From Calothrix sp. CSU_2_0 (lineage in GTDB: Bacteria; Cyanobacteriota; Cyanobacteriia; Cyanobacteriales; Nostocaceae): 64,000 bases of DNA. The stretch covers positions 1 through 64,000 of the forward strand of contig JAAUPE010000011.1 of NCBI GenBank assembly GCA_012034595.1, given 5' to 3'. The notes beneath the pieces are model-generated. The model was not told where the DNA came from, did no database searches, and saw only the letters and a list, made by a program, of their open reading frames with translations. The position numbers were made by a program, and so were the translations under genes. This document shows positions 1 to 10,164 of this stretch, piece by piece (the stretch's first letter is position 1; each line of letters starts with the position of its first letter).

Positions 1-264
1 ATATCCTGCCGATAGAATCATTTGGGTTTTTCTAATGTATCCGATTTACATAAAATCTTTCTACATTTACAAATATTTAATCTAATTACAAAACATCAAC
101 TTTTGAAGTTTGAAGTATTAATTGTTACTAATTACTGAGTGACAATAATAGTTAGGATGTTTTTTGCTAAATTTGATTATTTTTAGCCCAAATCTCGGAA
201 AATAAAAGGTGAAAGCAGAATCAACTTGAATTAGCAGCTTAATATTGTTATCGGGTTAAATCTT

Positions 265-1053
265 ATGAACTTAAATCGTCGCCATTTTTTATGTTTGCTG
301 AGTGCTAGTACAGGTGCATTATTGCTCGATGCTTGCACTCCATCGGAAAATCAACCGAGTATTCAGAATACCTTGACAGTTGCCGCAAGTCCAGAAGAAA
401 CTCCGACAGCAACCCCAACAGAAGAAATAAAAGGAGCGATTCAGTTGCCACCTTTACCTTACGCATACGAAGCGCTGGAGCCACATATCGATGCTAAAAC
501 AATGCAGTTTCACCATGACAAACACCATGCAACTTATGTGAAAAATCTAAATGCAGCTTTAGAAAAACACCCCCAACTCAAAAACACCAGCGTCGAACAA
601 ATGGTACAAAATCTGAATAACGTACCCGAAGACATTCGTAACACGGTGCGTAATAACGGAGGCGGACATATTAATCATTCAATGTTTTGGCGTATAATGA
701 AACCCAATGGTGGTGGAGAACCAACAGGCGCGATCGCACAAGCTATCAAAGAAAATTTTGGTAGTTTTGACGACTTCAAAAAGCGATTTAATGAGGAAGG
801 AACTAAGCGTTTTGGTAGTGGTTGGGTATGGCTAGTTCGGGACAAAAGCGGCAAACTCGAAGTTGTTTCTACAGCTAATCAAGATAATCCCATCAGTGCA
901 GGTAAGTATCCGATTATGGGTAATGACGTATGGGAACATGCATATTATCTTAAGTATCAAAGTCGTCGTGCAGATTATTTAGATGCTTGGTGGAATCTGC
1001 TCAATTGGGATGAAATAAATCAGCGTTTGGCAGATGCAGTCAAGTTTAAATAA
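265..1053 (+). CDS. sodA: Mn-type superoxide dismutase, Tat/lipoprotein form
   Basis: Converts superoxide to hydrogen peroxide and oxygen. The N-terminus has a twin-arginine motif (RRHFL, residues 5-9) and a lipobox-like LDAC ending at Cys24, so export by Tat and lipid anchoring are likely. A Pro/Thr-rich linker follows, and the catalytic domain starts near residue 58. The expected metal ligands are visible: His83, His138 (NHSMFW), Asp221 and His225 (DVWEHAYY). Gln206 in ANQDNPI is the outer-sphere Gln typical of Mn enzymes. Membrane-bound MnSODs are known in filamentous cyanobacteria. The gene stands alone and converges with the surface-protein operon across a shared terminator. Family assignment is firm; Mn rather than Fe, and the anchoring route, are inferred from motifs. 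Confidence 0.88.
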   Translation: MNLNRRHFLCLLSASTGALLLDACTPSENQPSIQNTLTVAASPEETPTATPTEEIKGAIQLPPLPYAYEALEPHIDAKTMQFHHDKHHATYVKNLNAALEKHPQLKNTSVEQMVQNLNNVPEDIRNTVRNNGGGHINHSMFWRIMKPNGGGEPTGAIAQAIKENFGSFDDFKKRFNEEGTKRFGSGWVWLVRDKSGKLEVVSTANQDNPISAGKYPIMGNDVWEHAYYLKYQSRRADYLDAWWNLLNWDEINQRLADAVKFK

Positions 1054-1069
1054 AAAATATCTAAACTTT

Positions 1070-1102
1070 GTAAAGACGTTCCATTGTAACGTCTTTACTT
1101 TT
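1070..1102. terminator. Bidirectional intrinsic terminator
   Basis: An 11-bp perfect stem (GTAAAGACGTT at 1070-1080, AACGTCTTTAC at 1088-1098) with a 7-nt loop and a following T-run lies between the convergent sodA and the minus-strand surface-protein gene. On the minus strand it falls right after the stop codon, so it can serve both genes. Confidence 0.8.
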
Positions 1103-3974
1103 AGTTGACCTTGGCACGAAAACGAATAAAACCGTAGGAACTAGTTGGTGTAATATTCGCTGGAATAATATCACCTACTCGGAAATATACAGCACCATTA
1201 TTATTATTTATCTCTTTGCAAGCAGTAGGAAATGTTGTTGTTGTGTTTGGATAAAAACCACTATTGGGTAAAATACCCGAACCATCAATAATATCACTGG
1301 GTGTTGCGCCACTCAAACTCATCTGCATTGTACCAGCAACATAAGTTTGATTTGCGGGGATAAAATCGCATAGATTTACATCTTTAGCTGTCATTGCTCC
1401 ATCTGAGAGGAAGTAAATCGTATATTCGATTTCATCTTGGGGAGCCGGAATTCCTGGAGACGTAGGAATTTGTTCGGTTGCGATCGCACCTAATAGATAA
1501 GTTTCAGCACTTGGAGTCCATGCAACTGTGGGATTGTCATTTATGCCCCCAGGTTCGCTATCTGCTAAATTGTTGTAAAGTGCGATCGCGGTTGTGGTTG
1601 TCGCATTTTTTTTCCGAATACCTGTGACTCGTTTAACTAACCGTAATCTTGGACCAAGTTTACTAATTGTAGGGTCATTTGGTAGGTCTTCTGTGCCGGG
1701 GTCATTACTTTTAACATCAGTATTTCCATCGCTTGATATGATGGCTTGATTTGATACAGATATAACTCCCGCAGGTATTGGATCGTTAATTTTTATGCGG
1801 AACTTGATGGTAGTGGTGTTATCTGCTGCTGTGATTCCCAAGGTTCCACCTTTCGTCGCATTTGCCCCTAATCCCAAGCGAAATTTGACAACTTTGGCAG
1901 TTCCATCGTAATCTGCTTGGTCATCAGCATTAGTATCGGTTTTTGCTCCACTGTTTTCACCCGCAGATATTTGCAACGAACCGGGGACATAGGTTGTGTT
2001 TGCGGGGATATTATCAGTTAAAACCACTGTGGTAGCTGGGGTTGTGGTGCTGGTATTTTTAACAATAATTGTATATTCGAGGGTATCTCCAGGGGTTGCT
2101 GTTTGGTTCGCTAGGGGAGTTGTACCACCAGATTTGTCGTTATCTTCGACGATGGCAACGGTTTTCTCGGCAGTTGGGGTACTTGGTGCGATGATATTGA
2201 CGTTGCTAAAAGCAGCTTGACTGGGAATATAAGTCCAGATATCGAGTCCTTTTGCATCTCCAAATGAACCTGTACAAGATGTGTTGGTGTTACTGCCTGG
2301 ATTACTACCATATTTTCTACCAATACCAGTAGTGTCAAATCCATTAATAGCGTCACTTAAAGCAGGATTTGGTGGATTTGCTCCACAAAGTACCTGACCG
2401 GGTGTACCAACATTAACACCAGATAAAGTTTTATAACCGCGATCGTCGTAAAATCCAACTTTATTGCCTAAGGAGTTTATCGCATTCAGGAGGGTAAAAC
2501 TGGGACCTCCTAGAGTACTATTTTCTGCATCAATTAAAGGAAAGTGATATTCTCCATTGCGAATAACAATTTGAGCTTTGTAATCTGTACCAACAGGGAA
2601 GGGATTACCACTATTGTCTTTACCGTCCCAATTTGCTGTTTGTCCTGTGGTGGTTGTGACTAACCCCCGTAACTGGCGATTTTCCGGTTTATTGGGGTCA
2701 AAGTTTATGCCATCTTTACTAATGATAATTTCATAACTACCCAATACATTTGTATCGAATATAAAATTACCACCTTTATTAATTACTGAAGTGTTATTGC
2801 TCACATTACCTATAAATTTAAAAATTGGATCGCCATTTGGTAATGTTTCGATTTTTGGTAATATTGGTGATATGGGTAGTCCCCGTATGTTGATGACATC
2901 CATTGCACCAGCACTTGATTGGGGATTATTGAATAAAATAGTGTGGGTTGGGAGCGCAAAATTTGTACTACCTTTGAGAATCGAAAGGGAACCACTGTTG
3001 TTGCCGTTATCACCAAGAACGTCATGGTAAAGCGGTGATTTACCATCACTATCGTAGTATCCAACATCGTTACCGTAAATTAAAAATGCATTGGGGTCTA
3101 AACCATTTAAATTGCTTTCATAACGAAAACCATCTTTAGTGACTACATAAAATTTAGAGTATATGGGTCTACCATTATTCCCTGTAAATAGTGCCAGATA
3201 ATCTGCAAAAAGTCGTCCTTTGATATCCGTTGTTGATGTTAAACTGCTTCTTACTGTTACATCCCAAGCTGCAACAGTTGAACCTTGGTTTTTATCAAAA
3301 TTTTTAGAGTCGGTTAGACCAATATCTGCGGGAATATTGTTGCCCGAACTAGAACTATTTGCATCTCCATTTGGTCCATAAAAAACTATATAGTAAATTC
3401 CATTTGCTGGAGCTTTGTAGTAGCAAGGGACATAACCATCTGTTACCTGACTCCCAGGTGTCGCAATGATGTCATTGGTAATTGTATCGGGACCAGCTAC
3501 TTCTTGTTTTCGGCTAGTAATTTTACCTTGGTTAGCCGTATTTCCGGTGAGAGTTCTTTGTGCTGAACATTTAAATTTTAAATTAGTAGAAGATAGGGTT
3601 TCATTCCCAATCCGACCCCCTTTGGCATCATAGATGAGGATATCGCCGCTGTCTACACCTACAGCACTCGAACCTAAGAGAATATATTCGTCTTTATTTG
3701 CATAAACCTGTAGTAATGTTCGACGCAGTAGGGAATTATCTGTAGGTGTAGTGGGTCCATACTTTTCTACTGTTTGCCATTCTAGGTTAGCCCTTGAACC
3801 ACTTGCACCATTTGGATATAAATCTCTACTTCCCTCAGCTTGTGCTGCTTTGATACTGCAACCAAAGGTACAAGCTAATAAGATAAGACTACCAATTAAT
3901 TGTTGATTACTACCATTGCATGATTTTCGTTTACTGAATTTATTTAATCGAGTTAAATCTATGGGAAATTTCAT
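1101..3974 (-). CDS. Large secreted DUF11-repeat surface protein
   Basis: A 957-residue secreted protein of unknown function and the last gene of a minus-strand operon. Residues 1-46 form a long signal peptide with an AQAE-type cleavage region. The middle is Asn/Thr/Gly-rich beta sequence. DUF11-type segments occur near residues 630-760 (typical DTLEYTIIVKN and ANTTYVPGSL phrases) and again in the last 170 residues. The extreme C-terminus ends in GFIRFRAKVN, and the last gene of the second cassette (31566-34352) ends in the closely related GFVRFRVRVD. Its start overlaps the stop of the barrel gene by 4 bp (ATGA), which implies translational coupling. By analogy with DUF11 proteins it is probably a surface or sheath component or adhesin; this is inference. 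Confidence 0.75.
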   Translation of the reverse strand: MKFPIDLTRLNKFSKRKSCNGSNQQLIGSLILLACTFGCSIKAAQAEGSRDLYPNGASGSRANLEWQTVEKYGPTTPTDNSLLRRTLLQVYANKDEYILLGSSAVGVDSGDILIYDAKGGRIGNETLSSTNLKFKCSAQRTLTGNTANQGKITSRKQEVAGPDTITNDIIATPGSQVTDGYVPCYYKAPANGIYYIVFYGPNGDANSSSSGNNIPADIGLTDSKNFDKNQGSTVAAWDVTVRSSLTSTTDIKGRLFADYLALFTGNNGRPIYSKFYVVTKDGFRYESNLNGLDPNAFLIYGNDVGYYDSDGKSPLYHDVLGDNGNNSGSLSILKGSTNFALPTHTILFNNPQSSAGAMDVINIRGLPISPILPKIETLPNGDPIFKFIGNVSNNTSVINKGGNFIFDTNVLGSYEIIISKDGINFDPNKPENRQLRGLVTTTTGQTANWDGKDNSGNPFPVGTDYKAQIVIRNGEYHFPLIDAENSTLGGPSFTLLNAINSLGNKVGFYDDRGYKTLSGVNVGTPGQVLCGANPPNPALSDAINGFDTTGIGRKYGSNPGSNTNTSCTGSFGDAKGLDIWTYIPSQAAFSNVNIIAPSTPTAEKTVAIVEDNDKSGGTTPLANQTATPGDTLEYTIIVKNTSTTTPATTVVLTDNIPANTTYVPGSLQISAGENSGAKTDTNADDQADYDGTAKVVKFRLGLGANATKGGTLGITAADNTTTIKFRIKINDPIPAGVISVSNQAIISSDGNTDVKSNDPGTEDLPNDPTISKLGPRLRLVKRVTGIRKKNATTTTAIALYNNLADSEPGGINDNPTVAWTPSAETYLLGAIATEQIPTSPGIPAPQDEIEYTIYFLSDGAMTAKDVNLCDFIPANQTYVAGTMQMSLSGATPSDIIDGSGILPNSGFYPNTTTTFPTACKEINNNNGAVYFRVGDIIPANITPTSSYGFIRFRAKVN

Positions 3975-6900
3975 AATTTTGCACCTCCGACAACCGAATT
4001 GGGGGAATTGACAGGAACAGATACAGTGGCTTTATTTTCTTGGGGTACAGGTACTGGTTTTTGTAAACCGAAACCATCGAATAGTTCGTTGAGCTTCACT
4101 GTTAAACCCAGATATAATCCACCATCGGAACGAGAACCGCTAAAATCTCGGTCATTCACTGTTCCAAAGCTGTAACCACCAGCTAATCTTAAGTTAGGTG
4201 TAAGGTAATACCCTGCTTCCAGTAAAAACGCGGTTTCACTAAAGTTTAATCCCGGTTGGGTTATCCATCGCGCTTCCCCTACCAAGTCCCAGCTATACCC
4301 AGGACGGTAAGTGGCTCGAAGTTGGGATAAAGATACAGTACTGGTTCCTGCCAAGTCGCCAGCTAGGAATGTGGTACTATTCCGCAGGGCATACTTTCCA
4401 TATAGTTCCCATTTCCAGTTGGGTGCATATATTGCTTCGGCAGCAAATGTGTGGTCTTCCGAACCTGTGCCACTTCCTAAAAGGATGGTATCGGGGATGG
4501 TGGAAGGGTTTTTGCGATATTCGTAGCGAAGTAGTGCATTAAATTTATCGTTATTGCGATCGCGATATGCTAATCCAATTTTCAAATTTGCGGTGTCTTC
4601 AATCCCCGACAATTTCAGGTTGGAGGAACCTGCTTGTTGGTAACGTACTAAGGCGGTGAGGGATGGTGATATTTTCCCGGTAGCGCCTGCGGAAATTACG
4701 GTGTTACTACCACCGGAGGAACTACGATGTTGATATCGAGCGCTTGCTTGGAAATTCTTCTCGTTGTATTCCAATCCAGCGCTGTAGCTATCGCCACCAC
4801 TAAAACCAAGGGAGGCTCCACTTTGTCCGACTGCGAAAGGTTGGGCAAATTGTCTCCCTGCACCTGTTATTCCCTGGAAGCTGCCAAATACATGTTCGTA
4901 GGCTAAATCCATTTTTAAGCCGGGGGAAATCTGCCAGCGCTGATTTAATCCTATTGCCCCCTGGACTGTCATGCCGTTAGCGCCACCCAGAAGGCTGTAG
5001 CGCCCTGTTAAACTGGTGTCGCTACCAATTTTGTATTCCCCGTCGATATCGAAGGTGGTAATCGATTGTCCGGTGAATTGTCCGCGATTGTAGAATTGCT
5101 GTCCTAAACGCAAGTTTATTCCGGGTACAACTGCATAATTTAAGCCTAGTAAGGTTCTGTCCGGATAAACTGCATCGGTGTTGTTGGATAATGTGAGTTC
5201 GTTTTGAGCAAGGAATGTGAGATTTTTGGCGAGGGGGAAGGTTAATCTGGAACGTAATTGTTCTGATGTTCCCGATGCATTGGGTATGAGTCTATCTTCC
5301 CTATCTCGATGCAGTAAATCGACATCAATGTTTGCTTTGCCGATGCGTTGCTGAATCCCTGCGCTAATTGTTGTTAGAGAATTATCAACTCTGGCTCCGG
5401 GAAGAGGTTGATTGCGGGGAGCGAAAATGTCTTCAAAGGTATTTAGTTGTCGTGGTGCGGTTCCTTCGTTGTCTTCATGGTCATACTGAACTCGAAAACG
5501 GGTATTTTGGGAAATTGTTCCATTAATTTGGGCACCATAGCGGGTTTGTCCGGGAACGAAGCTAATTGTGGCATCGTTTGCGAATCCTGTGTCTGCTTTG
5601 CGGTAATATGCTCGTCCCAATAATCCGGGGAATAATTGGCTATTTGCCTCGAATCGATAGGCAGAACCTTCCACATTTCCAACGATATCGGAGGTATTTG
5701 CTGAATGGGCATATTCGGCAATTAAATTGGTTTTGGAACTGAGGGAAATTAAGGCATCTGCTCCATAGATTTCAAATTTTCGTAAACCTTGGCTTTGATT
5801 TAAGTAAGTTCCACCTAACCAACTTTCCCGATCGGCTTTGCGGTTGAGGTGATAGCGCAATCTCCCTGCGTAAAGGTTGCTGGAATTATCATTGCTTTCG
5901 TATTGATATGTGGAAACAATCTTCCTAACTAATACCTGTCCTTTGTCGTCAACATCGGTTCTTAATAGTGGTTGACGGAATAGCAGCGTTCCTCTGTCAT
6001 AATCGATATCGTAATCGTCCCCCCGATTTAACTGTTTGCGCTCCAAAATGGTTCCTGGACGATTCAATTCCTCCAATTCCACGAACACATTCTCGCTTCC
6101 CGGCACTAACAACCGTCGCGATAGAAAATAAAATCCGCTTGTACCGTCGGGGGGAATAGTATCCCGTTGAAAACCCTCCAAATTATTCCCATAAATTGCC
6201 GTTGCTTGGAGATTGCCAAAATTATAATTTGCCTTGAAACCATGTAACTGGCGATTTGTGGCTGTAAATTCCTGGGAACGGGTAGCAAATTCATTCGTAT
6301 CGTAATCACCCCACATCAACGAATCTACACCACCTAACTTATTCGGTGAAGTCCGTTCAAGTTTGGCATAGAAACTATCGCGGGAAGGTGTGAGAACCTG
6401 GGATGTGGAACTATCACCATATACAGGATACGTCTGTTCGCAAAATTGAGTATCTCGATACAACCGAGTTTTATTATCGCAAGTTTGATTCAAATTGCGA
6501 TCGCTATTCATTGCTCCTGTAAATAGCCAGTCACCAATCTTTCCCTGGGCAAATACTGATGAACGAGCATCTAGTTGATAACCATAGTTCTTGTCTGGTG
6601 GTAAAAAATCGCGGAAACTACCATAAAAGTCCGTACCCCGCTTCCCAAGTCGTACATCTACCACACCTGTGGCAATGGAAGAACGTAAATCTGTTTCCAA
6701 GGTCAATTCAGCAAAAGCATCCAAATTCCCAGATATAGCTTGGATGCGGACATTCTGCGGTTTTAGTTGCGATCGCAATTTGGCTTGAAATTGTCCTTGT
6801 TGTGCTTTGACTTGAAATCCGGGTTGTTCGGAACTAGCATCTTCACCAACAAATTCTCCTGCGGTAGTTTTCAGAGTTACTAAAGCATCGCGGTTGGAGC

Positions 6901-7678
6901 GGTTGCCATTAGCATCTAATAGCTGTCCTTCGATGGTTGCGGTGGAGCGTCCATTGGCAGGAATTCTGGTTTCCAGAGTTCGTAAGCTCATTTGTGTTGC
7001 AGTTCCCCGCACCTGTACTTTCACTGATGCTGATTCTGCGATAACACCATTTACTAAGGTTCGGGCAGTAATTGTATTTTCCCCATCTTGTAAAGTGACT
7101 CCGTACCAAGTTTGAGTAACTGTGTTTTTTTGGGAATTTATTTCAGTTTTGCCGATTAATTTGGAATCAACTAATACATTATTAACTAGTAATTCCACTT
7201 GGGAATTTTGTGAGTGTTGTAGCTTTACTGTAGTGGCAGGGATATCGACAATTGCTGAAGGTATTGGTTCTAAAAATTCTAAGGAAATATTCTCTTCTTT
7301 CAGATTTAATTCTTTAACTTCTTTCTCAGAATTTAGAGCTAATCCCCTAACCTCCTTCCCTCCCAGGGAAGAGGGAATATTCAAAGTCTGTTTTTTCCCA
7401 GGAGAGAGATTTAAAGAGAACTCATCTTGATTCTGTTGTGCGATCGCAATAGTTTTTTCTAAAGAATTTAAACCTAACTCCCTAATCTCCTTCTCTGTGT
7501 AGTTTACTTCCCCAAAAGAATGGGAAGAGGGAATATTCAAAGTCTGTTTTTTCCCAGGAGAGAGGTCATCTTGATGAGCATTAGCATGATTAACACCCAA
7601 ACACAAACAAAAAACTTCAGTAACCAACCCCAGAACCAAAAAACGGGGGGCTATAAAACAATAATGTGGAATCTTCAT
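3971..7678 (-). CDS. Large outer-membrane beta-barrel protein with Ig-like N-terminal region
   Basis: A 1235-residue protein with a signal peptide ending near NHANA (about residue 34). An N-terminal region carries two LSPGKKQTLNIPSS repeats, encoded by a 43-bp direct repeat. Ig/Big-like strands follow to about residue 340 (for example RIPANGRSTATIEG). From about residue 340 to the end there are alternating strands with many aromatic residues, like an outer-membrane barrel. Conserved phrases include VYGDSST, WGDYDTNEF, GTSGFYFLSRR and DYDIDYDRGTLLFRQPL. It overlaps both neighbours by 4 bp, between a DUF11/SdrD-like protein and a DUF11 protein. A paralogue with the same order lies at 34365-38286. 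It may anchor or export its operon partners; no substrate can be read from the sequence. Confidence 0.75.
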   Translation of the reverse strand: MKIPHYCFIAPRFLVLGLVTEVFCLCLGVNHANAHQDDLSPGKKQTLNIPSSHSFGEVNYTEKEIRELGLNSLEKTIAIAQQNQDEFSLNLSPGKKQTLNIPSSLGGKEVRGLALNSEKEVKELNLKEENISLEFLEPIPSAIVDIPATTVKLQHSQNSQVELLVNNVLVDSKLIGKTEINSQKNTVTQTWYGVTLQDGENTITARTLVNGVIAESASVKVQVRGTATQMSLRTLETRIPANGRSTATIEGQLLDANGNRSNRDALVTLKTTAGEFVGEDASSEQPGFQVKAQQGQFQAKLRSQLKPQNVRIQAISGNLDAFAELTLETDLRSSIATGVVDVRLGKRGTDFYGSFRDFLPPDKNYGYQLDARSSVFAQGKIGDWLFTGAMNSDRNLNQTCDNKTRLYRDTQFCEQTYPVYGDSSTSQVLTPSRDSFYAKLERTSPNKLGGVDSLMWGDYDTNEFATRSQEFTATNRQLHGFKANYNFGNLQATAIYGNNLEGFQRDTIPPDGTSGFYFLSRRLLVPGSENVFVELEELNRPGTILERKQLNRGDDYDIDYDRGTLLFRQPLLRTDVDDKGQVLVRKIVSTYQYESNDNSSNLYAGRLRYHLNRKADRESWLGGTYLNQSQGLRKFEIYGADALISLSSKTNLIAEYAHSANTSDIVGNVEGSAYRFEANSQLFPGLLGRAYYRKADTGFANDATISFVPGQTRYGAQINGTISQNTRFRVQYDHEDNEGTAPRQLNTFEDIFAPRNQPLPGARVDNSLTTISAGIQQRIGKANIDVDLLHRDREDRLIPNASGTSEQLRSRLTFPLAKNLTFLAQNELTLSNNTDAVYPDRTLLGLNYAVVPGINLRLGQQFYNRGQFTGQSITTFDIDGEYKIGSDTSLTGRYSLLGGANGMTVQGAIGLNQRWQISPGLKMDLAYEHVFGSFQGITGAGRQFAQPFAVGQSGASLGFSGGDSYSAGLEYNEKNFQASARYQHRSSSGGSNTVISAGATGKISPSLTALVRYQQAGSSNLKLSGIEDTANLKIGLAYRDRNNDKFNALLRYEYRKNPSTIPDTILLGSGTGSEDHTFAAEAIYAPNWKWELYGKYALRNSTTFLAGDLAGTSTVSLSQLRATYRPGYSWDLVGEARWITQPGLNFSETAFLLEAGYYLTPNLRLAGGYSFGTVNDRDFSGSRSDGGLYLGLTVKLNELFDGFGLQKPVPVPQENKATVSVPVNSPNSVVGGAKL
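7366..7564. repeat. 43-bp direct repeat inside the barrel gene
   Basis: The same 43 bases occur at 7366-7408 and 7522-7564, both in frame, each encoding an LSPGKKQTLNIPSS-type peptide. The sequence between them also repeats a degenerate 'ctaatctccttc' phrase. It looks like a dispersed noncoding repeat that entered the N-terminal linker and was duplicated there. Confidence 0.85.
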
Positions 7679-9129
7679 TTTTTTACACCCTCCCGATTCA
7701 ACGGGGTAACAGCAAAATTCATCCTCACAAGTCCACCTGGTTCCAAACGCACCAAACGCGATTGACTATTACGTTCCTTAACTTTGCGATTTGGGGCAAT
7801 GTTGTATCCTGGAACGCTACTCAAATCCAAAACTCCAGTACGACTACCAGAAATCACATTGGAGAGAGAAAAAATACCATTAATATCAGTAGTAATTCGG
7901 TTGCCATCATCAAGAATTACCACTGCATTCGATATTCCTTTTTCACCAGTTTGCTGCTCCCCATCGAAGTTTTTATCATCGAATACACGACCAATCAAAG
8001 TCCCACAATCTGAGAGAATACCAGAGCGAACCTTGAGCTTGTAACGTGCTGGTCCATCCCGTAATTCGGCATTTGTATCACTACGTCTAGCAGTAACACT
8101 CGCCAAATTTTCACCATTACCACGAATTGCATCGGGATTGAGTTTGACTGCATAAGCCAGATTGATAAAACCCTGGGGAGGAATTGTTAAATCTGGGGTA
8201 AAAGTAATATTCGCACCATTATTAATAGTGCTTAATTTTACAGCCTGATTTCCGAACTCAGCCCGTGCTGAATTTTTAACAAAAACGAAACCGGGAGGTA
8301 ATGCATCGGTAATCTTGATTTGGTTTGCGGATACATTATTTAAATTTCGCACCAAAAGCCGATAAATTACCGTATCTCCCGGTTCTGCCGCACTTCTATC
8401 GGCAGTTTTCGTGATTTGAATTGGTTGGGAAGCACCGACACAAATTGGTCGATCGAGTAAAGCGATCGCAGAAAGTGCTAAACCTGTAGTTGTACCATCT
8501 TGAATTGGCACGGTTGTAGAGAAGGATGTGGGGTCTCCGTCTAAACTTATACCTTTACCATCTAGGGCTGTGGCAGTATAGGAAACGGTGTTGGTGATGT
8601 CATTCCGGTTGGTAATCACAATCCGAATTTGACGCTGGTTATATTCCCTTGCACCACTGGGAGGATTGACGACTAAGATATAACGTCTACCAATATCAAG
8701 TTGTCCGTTAGTCCGGTCTAATAGAAAATTATATGTACCTTTTGGTTCTTCATTACCGAGGAAATAGGGATTAAGGTTTTGAAGATTTGGCGGTAAACCA
8801 GTAAATTTAGTTCCTGAGCCTGTTCTTGTTAATGGTACAATTCCCCGTAATTGGTCATCATTGCTTGCCTCATACACCCCAACACTAAAACCAGCATAAT
8901 CTGGCAAAAGTTCACCACCACAACCGCGAATCCCTCCAAATGGGTCAACTAGATTTTGTTCGAGTTGATTGCTGATTCCTGTGATTTCCACATTATCGGC
9001 ATTTGTAAAAGAATAACTTGCGGTGTTCCGGATACTTGCATAAGTTCTGGAATAAGGAAATATATAGCTAATTATTAAAATTGCCGAGAAAAGCGGATTT
9101 TTTAAAGATTTTTTTAATCGCGATCGCAT
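7675..9129 (-). CDS. Secreted DUF11 / SdrD B-like domain protein
   Basis: A 484-residue protein with an N-terminal signal or anchor helix (about residues 10-32). A beta-rich region follows, then a DUF11 domain around residues 235-365 (ITKTADRSAAEPGDTVIYRL). A C-terminal SdrD B-like/carboxypeptidase-regulatory-like domain spans about residues 372-470 (CGTLIGRVFDDKNFDGEQQ, then IVLDDGNRITTDINGIFSL). It is upstream of the barrel gene and overlaps it by 4 bp. A shorter relative with the same two domains heads the second cassette (38286-39212). It is probably a periplasmic or surface partner of the barrel; its exact role is unknown. Confidence 0.78.
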   Translation of the reverse strand: MRSRLKKSLKNPLFSAILIISYIFPYSRTYASIRNTASYSFTNADNVEITGISNQLEQNLVDPFGGIRGCGGELLPDYAGFSVGVYEASNDDQLRGIVPLTRTGSGTKFTGLPPNLQNLNPYFLGNEEPKGTYNFLLDRTNGQLDIGRRYILVVNPPSGAREYNQRQIRIVITNRNDITNTVSYTATALDGKGISLDGDPTSFSTTVPIQDGTTTGLALSAIALLDRPICVGASQPIQITKTADRSAAEPGDTVIYRLLVRNLNNVSANQIKITDALPPGFVFVKNSARAEFGNQAVKLSTINNGANITFTPDLTIPPQGFINLAYAVKLNPDAIRGNGENLASVTARRSDTNAELRDGPARYKLKVRSGILSDCGTLIGRVFDDKNFDGEQQTGEKGISNAVVILDDGNRITTDINGIFSLSNVISGSRTGVLDLSSVPGYNIAPNRKVKERNSQSRLVRLEPGGLVRMNFAVTPLNREGVKK

Positions 9130-9274
9130 ATAATCTAACCTAAATAGAGCAAGCTGTTGGGATTAGTCCAAAATCTCAAGTCTGAATTAAGTTCCATTTC
9201 GGATTACTGTAATTCTTGATTTTTGGTATTTTTAGAATAAATCCATTGCTGCGAATGGGAATTTTGAATTTCTA

Positions 9275-9859
9275 CTAACGCACCTTTACCAAATATGAAG
9301 TTTTCACATTGGCATTTGCTTCTAATTGTTGACTAAAACTCCAACGCACATTGGTATAAGCTGCCGCAGGTGCTGGACGTTGTTCAACTTTGCCATTGGT
9401 GGTAACTTTAATTTGGGGATTTGTGACAAAGGTTTTACCATTGTCGATGCTGTAACTAAGGGTTGCTCCAGGTACGGGGGTTGCAGAATTGAGTGTGTAG
9501 ACCATTCCCTGACGAATTGGTTGAGTAATTATTAAACCTTTAGCAGCTTTACCACCTGCATTTGTTGCTGTCACAGTAAACCGCAGCACATCCCCAGATT
9601 TGACGGTTGCTTTCCCACCTAAAGGTTTCCAATTCACTATTTGCTTACCTTGGGAATCTCTAGAAATTTGCTGTAAATCAGCTACTAATAGTAAATTTAC
9701 TTTAGGTTGCTGTATATTTTGTGCAAGTCTAGTACTAGAACTGAATAATTGTGTGATACCGGAGGTAAGCGAAGCTATCGCGGGTTTATCTACTATCCAA
9801 AGTAAAGAGAATAATGTTGCTGTAATCCCCAAACCTGTCAAATAAAAGTGTTTTTTCAT
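9275..9859 (-). CDS. Small secreted DUF11-type protein
   Basis: A 194-residue protein with a signal peptide (hydrophobic GLGITATLFSLLWIV, cleavage probably near residue 30) and a single DUF11-like domain at about residues 55-194 (KSGDVLRFTVTATNAGGKAAKGL, then IRQGMVYTLNSATPVPGAT). It lies 145 bp upstream of the 484-residue gene in the same direction and probably belongs to the same expression unit. Function unknown; a structural or partner protein for the large surface proteins is the simplest reading. Confidence 0.75.
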   Translation of the reverse strand: MKKHFYLTGLGITATLFSLLWIVDKPAIASLTSGITQLFSSSTRLAQNIQQPKVNLLLVADLQQISRDSQGKQIVNWKPLGGKATVKSGDVLRFTVTATNAGGKAAKGLIITQPIRQGMVYTLNSATPVPGATLSYSIDNGKTFVTNPQIKVTTNGKVEQRPAPAAAYTNVRWSFSQQLEANANVKTSYLVKVR

Positions 9860-10010
9860 TGTTATTATTTCAATTTCGATTTTTATATCTTTAGTTATTG
9901 TTCCCTTTTTTCCCTTCTTTAATACAAGTAAAAAATTAGACTGAAGAAAAGCTAGAAGAAAAAAGGGAAAGCTGCTGATTCAAAGTATGAGTTTACCTCA
10001 CGCAGAGAAT

Positions 10011-10067
10011 ACAGCAGATTGCAATTAGATGAGGTAGAGTCAAACAACCCAAAAGCCATACATAAAC
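10011..10067. repeat. Dispersed 57-bp repeat, copy 1
   Basis: This segment (acagcagattgcaattagat onward) matches 42350-42407 with about six or seven differences. The 305-bp gap 9860-10164 that contains it shows no coding potential. Confidence 0.7.
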
Positions 10068-10164
10068 TTCTGAATGCTGAACTCTGTCTTCTGCTGTAAG
10101 AGCTTTAGATTCTCGACTTTTAAATTTCATACCTCAATTCAGCAACGCCAAAGTTAGGTGTGTT

